The position numbers were made by a program, and so were the translations under genes. Under the pieces are notes generated by a model. It was not told where the DNA came from. It did not search any database and was given only the letters and a program-made list of their open reading frames with translations. This document shows, one piece after another, positions 27,561-36,216 of a stretch of DNA of 64,000 bases (its first letter is position 1; the number at the start of each line of letters is the position of its first letter). The DNA is taken from contig NZ_RQGA01000014.1 of NCBI RefSeq assembly GCF_004769575.1, positions 372,001 to 436,000 of the forward strand. Reading direction: 5' to 3'. The stretch is from Leptospira perdikensis (lineage in GTDB: Bacteria; Spirochaetota; Leptospiria; Leptospirales; Leptospiraceae).

Positions 27561-28558
27561 TCTCTATCAGGCGAAAGGATAACAATGTTGATTGGGTTTC
27601 TTTCGTTTCTTTCCGACTCTGGGATGGATTCTGAAAATCGGAGGGCGCCAGTAATCACTGTTCCTGTAGTAAGTCCTGCAAAAATTCCTTCCTTTTCATA
27701 AAGATCGGCTTGCAAGTGTAAGGCGTCATCTTGAGTGACATGGAAATAATGATCAATCAATTTGGGATCATAAACTGCCGGAAGTTGGATCCTTTCCCTT
27801 TCTTTGGGATTGTCAGTTTTTCCATATTCCATAAATGGCGAGTTTTGTTTTCCAGCAATAATGACTTTGACTCTGCGGTCTTGGGATTTCAAATACCTCC
27901 CAATTCCAGTAATGGCCCCACCCGATCCAGGAGCAGAAATCACAGCATCCACTTTTCCTTGTAAGTCTCTCCAAATCTCAGGCCCCGTGGTTTTGAAATG
28001 GAAATTAGGATTTGCGGGATTGGAGGCTTCATCAGGAATCCAACCGCCAATTTTTTTGGCTTTGTCTTCTGCAAGTTCTGTAAGTCGTCCTAAATCAGAT
28101 TCATTACTAACAGTAACTTCGGCCCCGTAACTTCGTAATAGTTGAATCCGTTCGGGAGCCGTATGAAGAGGAACAAGACAAAAAACAGGATATCCTTTTA
28201 CTTTTCCAATCCAAGTAAAACTAACTGAGGAAGAACGAGCACCCACGAGGACAACAGACATTCCTTTTTTCAGTTTCCCTCTCCTTTCTGCATCCAAATA
28301 CATAGCGAGTGCTGTGCGATCCTTAGCAGAACCAGTCGGATTTAAAAACTCAGCTTTAAGGTAAAACTGCACTCCCGTATATTCCGATCCAATTCGATTC
28401 AAACGGATGAGGGGAGTGTTTCCAATGAGTTGGAGGATATTATCCTGAATAGGTTTGGCAACGGAAAGTTCCTTTCCAAAGATACCTTGTACATTGTTAA
28501 GAGCCTGCAACAGACTGTTGCCAAGGTCATCGATGCCTTTGGAAATTGGATCTATCAT
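27557..28558 (-). CDS. Cysteine synthase-like PLP-dependent protein with altered substrate loop
   Basis: 333 residues of fold-type II PLP enzymes. The Schiff-base lysine motif NPTGSAKDR and the phosphate loop GSGGAITGIGRY are intact. But the loop that normally reads TSGNTG, which binds the substrate carboxylate, is here VGARSSSVSFTW. The usual C-terminal end after LPD is cut short to SPDRD. An N-terminal extension of about 40 residues precedes the usual IGNTPLIRLN. O-acetylserine sulfhydrylase activity is therefore doubtful; another beta-replacement or a regulatory role is possible. The ATG overlaps the FKBP stop codon. Confidence 0.85.
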   Translation of the reverse strand: MIDPISKGIDDLGNSLLQALNNVQGIFGKELSVAKPIQDNILQLIGNTPLIRLNRIGSEYTGVQFYLKAEFLNPTGSAKDRTALAMYLDAERRGKLKKGMSVVLVGARSSSVSFTWIGKVKGYPVFCLVPLHTAPERIQLLRSYGAEVTVSNESDLGRLTELAEDKAKKIGGWIPDEASNPANPNFHFKTTGPEIWRDLQGKVDAVISAPGSGGAITGIGRYLKSQDRRVKVIIAGKQNSPFMEYGKTDNPKERERIQLPAVYDPKLIDHYFHVTQDDALHLQADLYEKEGIFAGLTTGTVITGALRFSESIPESERNERNPINIVILSPDRD

Positions 28559-28935
28559 TATTTTACTTTAATCAGTTCCACATCAAAGATAAGAGTTGAA
28601 TTCGCCGGAATTGGACCAATGGCACGAGCACCATATCCATATTGCGGAGGGATGGTCAGTTTCCTTTTTCCACCTTCTTTCATTCCTACAATGCCTCGTT
28701 CCCAACCTTGGATCACTTGACCTTGGCCCAGTTGGAAACTAAAAGGTTCCCCACGATCCACAGAAGAATCAAAGACTTTTCCGTTGGTTAACTTTCCTGT
28801 GTAATGAACAACTACTGTCGTTCCACGAATGGCTTCTCTACCTAACCCTTGTTTGGTGTCTTGAATAAGAAGTTCTTCAGCGAAAAGTCCAGTTGTTACG
28901 AATAAAAATCCGACAAAAAGAGAAAACAGTTTCAT
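28558..28935 (-). CDS. FKBP-type peptidyl-prolyl cis-trans isomerase, exported
   Basis: 125 residues: signal peptide (FSLFVGFLFVTTGLFAEE) plus one FKBP domain. VVVHYTGKLTNGKVFDSS, the PFSFQLGQGQVIQGWE core and GYGARAIGPIPANSTLIFDVEL are all present. It catalyses proline isomerisation in folding, here in the periplasm or outer envelope. I chose ATG at 28935 because it begins the signal peptide and follows leuD by 7 bases. A longer frame upstream only mirrors leuD. Confidence 0.93.
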   Translation of the reverse strand: MKLFSLFVGFLFVTTGLFAEELLIQDTKQGLGREAIRGTTVVVHYTGKLTNGKVFDSSVDRGEPFSFQLGQGQVIQGWERGIVGMKEGGKRKLTIPPQYGYGARAIGPIPANSTLIFDVELIKVK

Positions 28936-28942
28936 ACAGCGA

Positions 28943-29569
28943 TTATACAGTTTTTGCGTACAACCAGGGAACTTCTTTTTGGTTCTTTTCCTCAAATTTT
29001 TGAATAAAATCAGCTTTTTGGAGAGTGAGTCCAATATCATCCAAACCGTTGAGAAGGCAATGTTTGCGAAAAGCATCCACTTCAAATGGATATTTTTTCC
29101 CGTCTTCTGTGACCACAACTTGGTTTTCTAAATCGATTTCCAAGTTAGCACCGGGTTTTTTATCTATGGTTTGGAAAATTTCCTCTATCTGCGCTTCAGG
29201 TAAAACAATGGGCAACATCCCATTTTTAAAACAGTTATTATAAAAGATATCTGCGTAAGAAGGAGAAAGGATAGATCGAAACCCGTAATCTTCTAAAGCC
29301 CAGGGTGCATGTTCTCTTGACGATCCACAACCAAAGTTGTCACGAGTGACAAGAATATTTGCACCTTGGTATCTTGGTGCATTGAGAACAAATTCTGGAT
29401 TTGGTTTCTTTCCCGCATCATCCAGAAATCTCCAGTCGTGGAATAGGTGTTGGCCAAATCCAGACCTTTCAATTTTACGAAGGAATTGTTTCGGAATGAT
29501 TTGGTCTGTATCAACGTTTGCCTTATCCAATAAAGCGGCGATTCCTTTTAATTTCGTAAATGCTTTCAT
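28943..29569 (-). CDS. leuD: 3-isopropylmalate dehydratase small subunit
   Basis: 208 residues, normal LeuD length. Motifs include [13 protein letters not shown] and the swivelling-domain signature [16 protein letters not shown]. With LeuC it isomerises 2- to 3-isopropylmalate in leucine synthesis. It starts one base after leuC ends. Confidence 0.97.
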   Translation of the reverse strand: MKAFTKLKGIAALLDKANVDTDQIIPKQFLRKIERSGFGQHLFHDWRFLDDAGKKPNPEFVLNAPRYQGANILVTRDNFGCGSSREHAPWALEDYGFRSILSPSYADIFYNNCFKNGMLPIVLPEAQIEEIFQTIDKKPGANLEIDLENQVVVTEDGKKYPFEVDAFRKHCLLNGLDDIGLTLQKADFIQKFEEKNQKEVPWLYAKTV

Positions 29570-29570
29570 C

Positions 29571-30965
29571 TTATTTCCACTCCCGAATGTCTACAAAATG
29601 CCCTTCTACTGCGACTGCCGCAGCCATGGCAGGTCCTACCAGGTGGGTACGTCCTCCCTTTCCTTGCCTTCCTTCAAAGTTTCTATTGGAAGTAGATGCA
29701 CAGCGATCTCCAGGAGAAAGAACGTCATCGTTCATTGCAAGGCACATGGAACAACCTGGGTTTCTCCATTGAAAGCCTGCGTCTAAAAAGATTTTATCTA
29801 GTCCTTCAGATTCCGCTTGTCGTTTCACACGACCAGAACCAGGAACAATGATCGCTTCGACTTCTTTACTAACTTTTTTTCCTTTGACGGTGTCTGCAAC
29901 AACACGTAAATCTTCGATACGAGAGTTTGTGCAAGATCCAATAAACACCTTATTCACTTTTACATCGCTAAGTTTCTGGCCAGGTTTTAAATCCATGTAA
30001 GCAAGAGCTGACTCAGCTGATTTTTTTTGAACTGGGTCTGTGAAATCCGTTGGTGCAGGTACAGTCGCAGTCACTGGAATCACTTGGCCAGGGGATGTTC
30101 CCCAAGAAACCATCGGTGCAATTTCACTTGCATTTAAGGTTACCGTTTTATCAAACTTGGCTCCTGCATCCGTGGCATAAGCCTTCCATTTAGCAGCCGC
30201 TATATCAAAGGCCTCACCTTTAGGAGCAAAATCTTTTCCTTTGATATAACTTACAGTAGTATCATCAGGAGAAATGAGTCCTGCTCGAGCACCAGCTTCA
30301 ATCGCCATATTACAGATGGTCATACGACCTTCCATACTGAGAGAACGAATTGCCTCTCCAGTGAATTCGATCACATAACCTGTGGCCCCATCAGTTCCTA
30401 TTTTACCAATGATAGCAAGTACGATGTCTTTTGCAGAAACAAGAGGAGATAGTTTTCCATCTACTCGAATCTCTAATGTTTTTGGTTTCTTTTGGACAAG
30501 TGTTTGAGTTGCGAGAACATGTTCTACTTCCGATGTTCCAATTCCAAAAGCAAGTGCACCAAAAGCACCGTGAGTCGCAGTATGCGAATCCCCACAAACA
30601 ATAGTCATTCCAGGATGAGTTAGACCGAGCTCTGGTGCCACTACGTGAACAATTCCATTGTCCGGGTGGTTGATATCAAATAATGTGATTCCGTTTTCTT
30701 TGCAATTGTCCATCAGGGTTTGCATTTGAAGGACAGAGATTGGGTCCACCGATTTCCAATCGCGGGTTCTTGTGGACACGTTGTGATCCATAGTAGCGAA
30801 CGTAGCATCCGGGCGACGCACCTTTCGATTGGTTAATTTCAAACTCTCAAAAGCTTGCGGGCTTGTTACCTCATGGACAAGGTGTCTGTCGATGTAGATG
30901 AGGCAGGTTCCATCATCCTCGTGGACCAAATGGTCATTCCAAATCTTCTCAAACATGGTTTTCAT
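29571..30965 (-). CDS. leuC: 3-isopropylmalate dehydratase large subunit
   Basis: 464 residues from ATG 30965, close to E. coli LeuC (466). The start follows GGGGGAG seven bases upstream; a second in-frame ATG lies at 30956. Motifs: [17 protein letters not shown] at the start, [21 protein letters not shown], and the [4Fe-4S] cysteines in IGSCTNSR and [11 protein letters not shown]. It forms the cluster-bearing subunit of the leucine-pathway isomerase. leuB and leuA are not in the window. No leucine attenuator is evident upstream. Confidence 0.96.
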   Translation of the reverse strand: MKTMFEKIWNDHLVHEDDGTCLIYIDRHLVHEVTSPQAFESLKLTNRKVRRPDATFATMDHNVSTRTRDWKSVDPISVLQMQTLMDNCKENGITLFDINHPDNGIVHVVAPELGLTHPGMTIVCGDSHTATHGAFGALAFGIGTSEVEHVLATQTLVQKKPKTLEIRVDGKLSPLVSAKDIVLAIIGKIGTDGATGYVIEFTGEAIRSLSMEGRMTICNMAIEAGARAGLISPDDTTVSYIKGKDFAPKGEAFDIAAAKWKAYATDAGAKFDKTVTLNASEIAPMVSWGTSPGQVIPVTATVPAPTDFTDPVQKKSAESALAYMDLKPGQKLSDVKVNKVFIGSCTNSRIEDLRVVADTVKGKKVSKEVEAIIVPGSGRVKRQAESEGLDKIFLDAGFQWRNPGCSMCLAMNDDVLSPGDRCASTSNRNFEGRQGKGGRTHLVGPAMAAAVAVEGHFVDIREWK

Positions 30966-31042
30966 AACTAGACTCCCCCACTTCCAGTCATAACTCGGAC
31001 ACGGGGTGGTATGTCCAGGGAATTTGGAAAAATAGAGAAGTT

Positions 31043-31861
31043 CTAAGGAGTTTGGACAGTAGAACCGTCTACGTAAGTTCCTGAAATTCCTGAACAGTGC
31101 GCAGCAGCGGTGCCCGCGCCCCCCGTAAGCGGTGCTGTGTAGACACTGATGATATAACCAACACTCGATTGAGTTAGTTTGCAAGATCCCACAACACTGG
31201 TCTCTGTACATTTAGACGTCTGTTTGGTTCCCGATAGACAACTCGTTAGATATCCATAATAATTTTGACAGACACCGCCACCGACGGCACAAGCAAATTT
31301 AAAGGTTTTGATCGATCCTCCATTCAAAAGGTCAGAAAGATCCGAATCGGAAATGGTTTGTACGGGAGTCCCATCTGTAAGCACGGTCAACGGATTGTTG
31401 GCTGCACTTTCCTTTTGATAAAGATAAATCAAATAACTTCCTGCTTTTGTGAAACTAATCACCGTAGCCGGTGAATCAACCTTAGAATATTCAGTTCCTT
31501 CTTTGGCGATTACGGCAGAAGAAAGATCCAAAGGACAACTCGTTGATACATAAATTGCAAGTTTCGCATAACGGGAAAGTACGACCCGAGTTCCAATTTG
31601 AGCACCGGCAATCTGCATGACTGCGTAATAGGTATCACCAGCGAGAGAAAACGATACTGCTTTGGAAGTAGTTGTGATTCCTGTATAACCTGCCTTAATC
31701 TGGGTTCCAAGGCCTGCCACAGTACAACCATCGGCACCAGATTCTTTGGCAAGTAGAAGAGATGAAGTCGCCGCATTGTCCGAGGTCTCACCGGAACAGT
31801 GAACTGTGAATGAAAGTAAAACGATGATTAAGACAAAAAATTTATCTAACATACGAACCAT
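31043..31861 (-). CDS. Lipoprotein of unknown function
   Basis: 272 residues. A hydrophobic leader ends [10 protein letters not shown], a spirochaete-type lipobox with Cys22 or so. The mature part is rich in Ser, Thr, Gly and Ala, has about eight further cysteines in the C-terminal half (for example [24 protein letters not shown]), and looks like a surface or periplasmic beta-rich protein. I do not recognise a domain. It follows the FHA gene by 4 bases, so it is probably in the same transcript. ATG at 31861 or 31852. Confidence 0.75.
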   Translation of the reverse strand: MVRMLDKFFVLIIVLLSFTVHCSGETSDNAATSSLLLAKESGADGCTVAGLGTQIKAGYTGITTTSKAVSFSLAGDTYYAVMQIAGAQIGTRVVLSRYAKLAIYVSTSCPLDLSSAVIAKEGTEYSKVDSPATVISFTKAGSYLIYLYQKESAANNPLTVLTDGTPVQTISDSDLSDLLNGGSIKTFKFACAVGGGVCQNYYGYLTSCLSGTKQTSKCTETSVVGSCKLTQSSVGYIISVYTAPLTGGAGTAAAHCSGISGTYVDGSTVQTP

Positions 31862-31865
31862 AACC

Positions 31866-33326
31866 CTACCTTCCTCGAAACGAGAGAATCGTCTTTCCGA
31901 TTTGAATTTCGTCCAAATTATGAAGCACTTTGGGGCGAAGTAATTTTTTACCGTTCAAGTATACCCCTGTTTGTGACACACAATCAAACAATATATACTT
32001 TCCCTTTCTATTTTTTACCTTCGCATGAAGGCCGGCAACTGTTGGATCAGGAAGAACTAGGTGGTTCGATTCCCAACTACCAATGGTAACCTCATCGAAC
32101 TGCAATGGGAATTGATCCGTGTTATGATTGCCATCCCTTAATATCAGAACGGCATAAGAATAGGAGGACCCGGCAAGCGGAATTTTTTCTGCAATCGCTA
32201 CTGCGATTTCACGATCGCGAGCAGCCTTTTCCATTGTCTCTCCATACATTCGATCATAAACTTGGAGTTCTTCTTTCCTTTCTGAAAACTCAGATTCAAC
32301 ATTTGTTATGGTCGCCAAACTTTGGTTTGTTTCTTCATATCCCCGTAAATAGTATAAAGCAGCTAAACAAAGAAATATCAGAAATAAACTAACAGGAAAA
32401 AAGAATAGTGGATCAGATAATTGAAGATACAAAGTTCGAAAAAAGGAAAGTTCATATCGGAAAACAAACCGAATGCCTTGGTCTACTGATACGAGTTTAC
32501 CTGAAACAAAATTAGTTTTCCATCGGGATAGTTTCCATGGCGATTGATAAACAAGTTCATAATCTTCCTGGCCAAGGGCACGAAGATAAGAAAATAAATC
32601 AGAATAACTATCTGATTTGGTTATGGGATAGTGTTTTCCATTGGCATAACTGGCAAGTTTTGTAGCTTCCAAGGAACTCGGTGCTAACACGATCAACTGT
32701 AGATTTTTATCCCGAATTCTTTTTGCCAATTCCGGAATCTCGAATCGATCTTGCCATTCCGGTGCAAAACTAACTAAAACAAGAATATGATCTTCCTCGG
32801 ATTGATTTTTAGCAATTCCCTCAAGGAAGTTCTCCCAATTACGAATGGGATAAATCGGAGCTGGTTCTTTTGGAAAGGGAAAGGAAATATCCAAAACCTG
32901 AGAACGAATTCGTTCGAAGGAATGTTTGGTTCCATCGGATTGGATTTGTAATTTTGAAGTCCCACCACTTTGTTCAGAAGATTTTACCAATTGGTTTGCC
33001 AACTGAATGATCCAACGTCGGTCTTCTGCGTTTGTATAACTGGGAATAGAAATATATAAGTGAATGGGATTTTTGGATTCTATTGGTTCGAACCGAAAGG
33101 ATTCTGTAAGTCTTGCTACAGAATCCAATTCTTCGGATAGGACAAATCCTGTCGGATCAATCGGGGTGTTGGAATGGAATCGAATTTTGACTTCTGGGTA
33201 AGAACGAATGTCGATGGATCTAAGTTTGAATCCAGGGTCCGCAAAAAGAACCACAGGTGCAAAAATAAGGAAAAGGAAAGTTCCTTTACTGAAAGAGGAG
33301 AGAAGCTTCCTTAAGTTGTTTTCCAT
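31866..33326 (-). CDS. Membrane protein with C-terminal FHA domain
   Basis: 486 residues. A signal or anchor segment (about 12-29) precedes a periplasmic region (about 30-290) whose part around residues 165-260 (HILVLVSFAPEWQDR) resembles a von Willebrand A-type fold. One transmembrane helix follows (about 300-322, PVSLFLIFLCLAALYYL). The cytoplasmic FHA domain (about 395-486) has the GSWESNHLVL and TGVYLNGKKL motifs of phosphothreonine readers. It probably relays kinase signalling across the inner membrane; the kinase is unknown. Its 5' end overlaps the ABC ATPase gene by 41 bases. Confidence 0.82.
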   Translation of the reverse strand: MENNLRKLLSSFSKGTFLFLIFAPVVLFADPGFKLRSIDIRSYPEVKIRFHSNTPIDPTGFVLSEELDSVARLTESFRFEPIESKNPIHLYISIPSYTNAEDRRWIIQLANQLVKSSEQSGGTSKLQIQSDGTKHSFERIRSQVLDISFPFPKEPAPIYPIRNWENFLEGIAKNQSEEDHILVLVSFAPEWQDRFEIPELAKRIRDKNLQLIVLAPSSLEATKLASYANGKHYPITKSDSYSDLFSYLRALGQEDYELVYQSPWKLSRWKTNFVSGKLVSVDQGIRFVFRYELSFFRTLYLQLSDPLFFFPVSLFLIFLCLAALYYLRGYEETNQSLATITNVESEFSERKEELQVYDRMYGETMEKAARDREIAVAIAEKIPLAGSSYSYAVLILRDGNHNTDQFPLQFDEVTIGSWESNHLVLPDPTVAGLHAKVKNRKGKYILFDCVSQTGVYLNGKKLLRPKVLHNLDEIQIGKTILSFRGR

Positions 33327-34041
33327 ATTCTGTTTTTGGCTCCAGGTTGTGGTTTAGAACCGGAATGGTTTCTATGACTTCCCCTTCTTTCATTATCGTA
33401 ACTTGGGAGGCCAGACTTTCGACGATCCGAAGCTCGTGTGTAATAAAAACAACTGACATCCCCATTTTTGCAAGGTTTTGAACGGTTTCCAAGACAATTT
33501 TTTCAGAAAAAGAGTCGAGACCTGTCGTTGGTTCATCTAATACCAAAATCTCCGGATTTCGTAAAAATGCCAAAGAAAGAAGAATTCTTTGTTTCTCTCC
33601 TCCTGAAAGCGTTCTTGCATATTTTTTCCAATGATTTCGGGGAATAGACAACTGATCCCAAATTAAAAATAGAGATTCGTATGATCCTGTATTCAGTCCT
33701 GATAGTTTAAAAAAATCTTTGGTTTGCGCCTCTATAGTACGGAAAGGATGAAATGCTCCATTGGGATTTTGTGGCACCATAAATAGTTTGGAACCTAAAC
33801 TTTTAGAAAGAACATCTTCACCTAGCACAGTAAAGGTTGTATAGGATAAACGACAACCTGTTGGGACCATTCCAAAAAGAGAAAATCCAAGTGTGGACTT
33901 TCCTGATCCCGATTCTCCAATGATCCCGTAAATGAATCCTTTCGGAATTTCTAAAGAAATTCCCTTCCAAATCTTTTGCCCATCCCTTGTTTCAATGGTG
34001 GCATTTTTGATTTGAACTACATTCAAATCAATCGAGGCCAA
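33286..34041 (-). CDS. ABC transporter ATP-binding protein (OppD/DppD-like), without permease
   Basis: 251 residues. Walker A GESGSGKST is near residue 40. The Q-loop is VPQNPNGAFHPF. The signature reads TLSGGEKQRILLSLAFL and Walker B is EILVLDEPTTGLD. The NPNGAFHP Q-loop resembles peptide/nickel importers. No permease or binding protein is adjacent. Start TTG 34041 has AAGGAA about six bases upstream and overlaps gmhA by 14 bases. A further TTG at 34026 is possible. Partner and substrate are unknown. Confidence 0.87.
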   Translation of the reverse strand: MASIDLNVVQIKNATIETRDGQKIWKGISLEIPKGFIYGIIGESGSGKSTLGFSLFGMVPTGCRLSYTTFTVLGEDVLSKSLGSKLFMVPQNPNGAFHPFRTIEAQTKDFFKLSGLNTGSYESLFLIWDQLSIPRNHWKKYARTLSGGEKQRILLSLAFLRNPEILVLDEPTTGLDSFSEKIVLETVQNLAKMGMSVVFITHELRIVESLASQVTIMKEGEVIETIPVLNHNLEPKTEYGKQLKEASLLFQ

Positions 34042-34615
34042 AGAGTTCCTTTTCTATGATGCTACAAAGAATATGACCGATGAGAATATGGCATTCTTGA
34101 ATCCTTGCCGTGATTTTCGAAGGGACAATGATTTCCACATCTCCCTTACCCTTTAGTTTCCCCCCATCACCACCTAAAAAAAGGACTACCTTCATTCCTA
34201 TTTTTCTAGCCTCTTCCACCGCCAAAATAATGTTTTGCGAATTTCCCGAAGTGGTAAGACCCACAAAAACATCTGCTTGTTTCCCAAAAGCTTGGACTTG
34301 TCTTTGAAAAACATATTCATAACCATAATCATTAGAACATGCGGTAAGAACCGCTTGGTCACTATTGAGTGCAAGGGCAGGAATGGCTTTCCTTTCATTC
34401 CCAGATTTATAACGAACCACAAGTTCAGCTGCGATATGGGAAGCATCACAACTAGATCCACCGTTACCACAAAAATACAATAACCCATTTTGTTTTAAGG
34501 ATTCTACAAGTAACTTTCCCGCCGATTCAATAGATGGCAAAAGGATTGGTAATAACTGCTGTTTTACGGCAATCGAATCTTCAATATGTGATTGGATAAG
34601 TGATTTATGATCCAT
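34028..34615 (-). CDS. gmhA: Phosphoheptose isomerase (SIS domain)
   Basis: 195 residues, normal GmhA length. Motifs: FCGNGGSSCDASHIAAEL, TACSNDYGYEYVF and TTSGNSQNI (SIS phosphosugar site). It turns sedoheptulose-7-phosphate into heptose-7-phosphate, the substrate of HldA at 9965-10978, so the two loci feed one pathway. It overlaps the unknown gene upstream by 11 bases and the ATPase downstream by 14. Confidence 0.92.
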   Translation of the reverse strand: MDHKSLIQSHIEDSIAVKQQLLPILLPSIESAGKLLVESLKQNGLLYFCGNGGSSCDASHIAAELVVRYKSGNERKAIPALALNSDQAVLTACSNDYGYEYVFQRQVQAFGKQADVFVGLTTSGNSQNIILAVEEARKIGMKVVLFLGGDGGKLKGKGDVEIIVPSKITARIQECHILIGHILCSIIEKELFGLD

Positions 34616-35378
34616 GGTTTTCTTCCTTTTCCCGTTTTTCTTTTATCATGTTAATGGTATTTCCAAATTCGATAAGTGCTGTTCCAAATCCGAATAAGTT
34701 TTTGGCTTTCGAATAGGGATTGTTTTGGTCTGTATTTCCCAAATTCAAATAAAATAGTTCGTCTCGAACCAGCCGCTTCTGTCTTTCTGTTGCTACAGAT
34801 TCAAAAAAAACCCGACATTCCTCACCAATGGCAAGTAGAACAAGGGCCATGGAATTTGGTTTCATTTGTAAAACCAACTGTTCTTTCCAAAATCGTTCCC
34901 AAGTGAGAACAACTCTCCAATCTTCTTTAGGAGCATCCGCATCTAAAAATAAATCCGATTTAGGAATGGAAAACGCTCCAAGTAACCCATCCAAACTAGA
35001 CAGATCTTTGGATAAATTTTTGTTTAATTCACCCTCATCCACAAATAAAACGCCAGCCCATTTCTCATCTTTATTTTTATAAATGTGATTCCCTGTGGCT
35101 AAAATAACGGAATAATTTGAGCCTTCAGCACGAAACAATTTGTCATTTGTTTTTGTTAAGCGAAACTTAGGAGTTTCGAAAACGATCCCTGATGTTACCT
35201 GTTTGGTACGAAGTTTCTTTTTCCAATTTTCTACGGCTTGTGCCCACTCCATAGCAAAGGATTTTGGTTCTTTTTTTCGTTTTCCCGGATCCTCTTCTTT
35301 AGAATTCCTTTTAGAGCCAAACAAGGATAGAACACGTGTAAACCAATTCCCTTGGGATTTTTTATTCGTTTTTGCCAT
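34605..35378 (-). CDS. Protein of unknown function in the gmhA cluster
   Basis: 257 residues. The N-terminus is strongly basic (about residues 1-60 rich in Lys/Arg) with one short hydrophobic stretch (WFTRVLSLFGS). The rest is soluble-looking with SVILATGNHIYKNKD and LLGAFSIPKSDLFLD. I know no family. It overlaps the glycosyltransferase gene by 17 bases and gmhA by 11. The tight coupling suggests a part in LPS or envelope glycan assembly, but nothing in the sequence shows a reaction. Confidence 0.7.
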   Translation of the reverse strand: MAKTNKKSQGNWFTRVLSLFGSKRNSKEEDPGKRKKEPKSFAMEWAQAVENWKKKLRTKQVTSGIVFETPKFRLTKTNDKLFRAEGSNYSVILATGNHIYKNKDEKWAGVLFVDEGELNKNLSKDLSSLDGLLGAFSIPKSDLFLDADAPKEDWRVVLTWERFWKEQLVLQMKPNSMALVLLAIGEECRVFFESVATERQKRLVRDELFYLNLGNTDQNNPYSKAKNLFGFGTALIEFGNTINMIKEKREKEENHGS

Positions 35379-36186
35379 AATCTTTTCTTATATTGGACGG
35401 TCGCTCAATTTGTTTACGATCTAGTTCATACAATTTTGCAAATTTAAGAAAGGTAGAAAAGGAAGATGCAATGGCGATCCAAAGCCCTGGGATCCCATCC
35501 AAAAACCCAAACTTAAAAATATAAATTTCGATAAATTTTCCGAATGGTTTGAATATGGTTTTTGTAAGAGAAAACCTCTCCCCTTTCGCATAACGAGTAT
35601 AAGCAACAATACTAGAAAACTGATTGATAGTTGTAATTTGGTGACTAAAGTCAGTAAAACTATAATGAAGGATATCTCCTTTCATTACTTTCCCATGAGA
35701 ACCAGGTTTTAATTCGATATAATCATGTGGGTTTTCGCCAACCCAAGTGGCCGCATTTTTTTGGAAAAGACGAAATCTACGAAGTGGATACCAACCGCTA
35801 TACCGAATCCACCGACCCAAATGATAAGTGAGTCTCGCAATTTTAAACCCATCGGCATAAACTGACTCTGATTCTAAAAACAATTCAATAGACTGAATTA
35901 GAGTTTGGTTCGCACGTTCATCCGCATCAAGTGATAAAATCCAATCATTGGAACAAAAACCAATGGCTTTGTTCTTTTGTTCCACATGACCTGGAAACGG
36001 AGACTCATAGAATTTTACTTTGGAAAAGGAAGTCGCAATTTCTTTGGTACGGTCAGTACTCAATGAATCCAAAACAATGATTTCATCAGCAACTGCCAGA
36101 ACGGACCGGATACAATCCCCGATATTTTTTTCTTCATTGAAGGTGATGATGGCCACCGACAATTTTCTTTTTCTCTTGCCTTCCAT
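35362..36186 (-). CDS. Glycosyltransferase, GT2 family (LPS core WaaE/KdtX-like)
   Basis: 274 residues. The N-terminal Rossmann-like opening LSVAIITFNEEKNIGDCI, ADEIIVLDSLSTDRT and the acidic motif ILSLDADERANQ place it with WaaE/KdtX-type beta-glycosyltransferases of the LPS core. A C-terminal hydrophobic patch (GLWIAIASSFSTFLKF) may bind the membrane. It begins the minus-strand run to gmhA and diverges from the ligase-like gene with only 30 bases between start codons. The donor sugar is unknown. Confidence 0.88.
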   Translation of the reverse strand: MEGKRKRKLSVAIITFNEEKNIGDCIRSVLAVADEIIVLDSLSTDRTKEIATSFSKVKFYESPFPGHVEQKNKAIGFCSNDWILSLDADERANQTLIQSIELFLESESVYADGFKIARLTYHLGRWIRYSGWYPLRRFRLFQKNAATWVGENPHDYIELKPGSHGKVMKGDILHYSFTDFSHQITTINQFSSIVAYTRYAKGERFSLTKTIFKPFGKFIEIYIFKFGFLDGIPGLWIAIASSFSTFLKFAKLYELDRKQIERPSNIRKDYGKNE

Positions 36187-36216
36187 AGGAGTTAAAACCT
36201 ATTCTGAGAACCAAAT

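Noticed and set aside
28936..29118. N-terminal extension of the FKBP protein
   Set aside because: It overlaps leuD on the same strand in another frame and hides a proper signal peptide that begins at ATG 28935.
29571..31211. A leuC start 82 codons upstream of the chosen ATG
   Set aside because: The added N-terminus is out of character (Cys-rich, no homology expected) and overlaps the lipoprotein gene; ATG 30965 gives the normal length and a good ribosome site.
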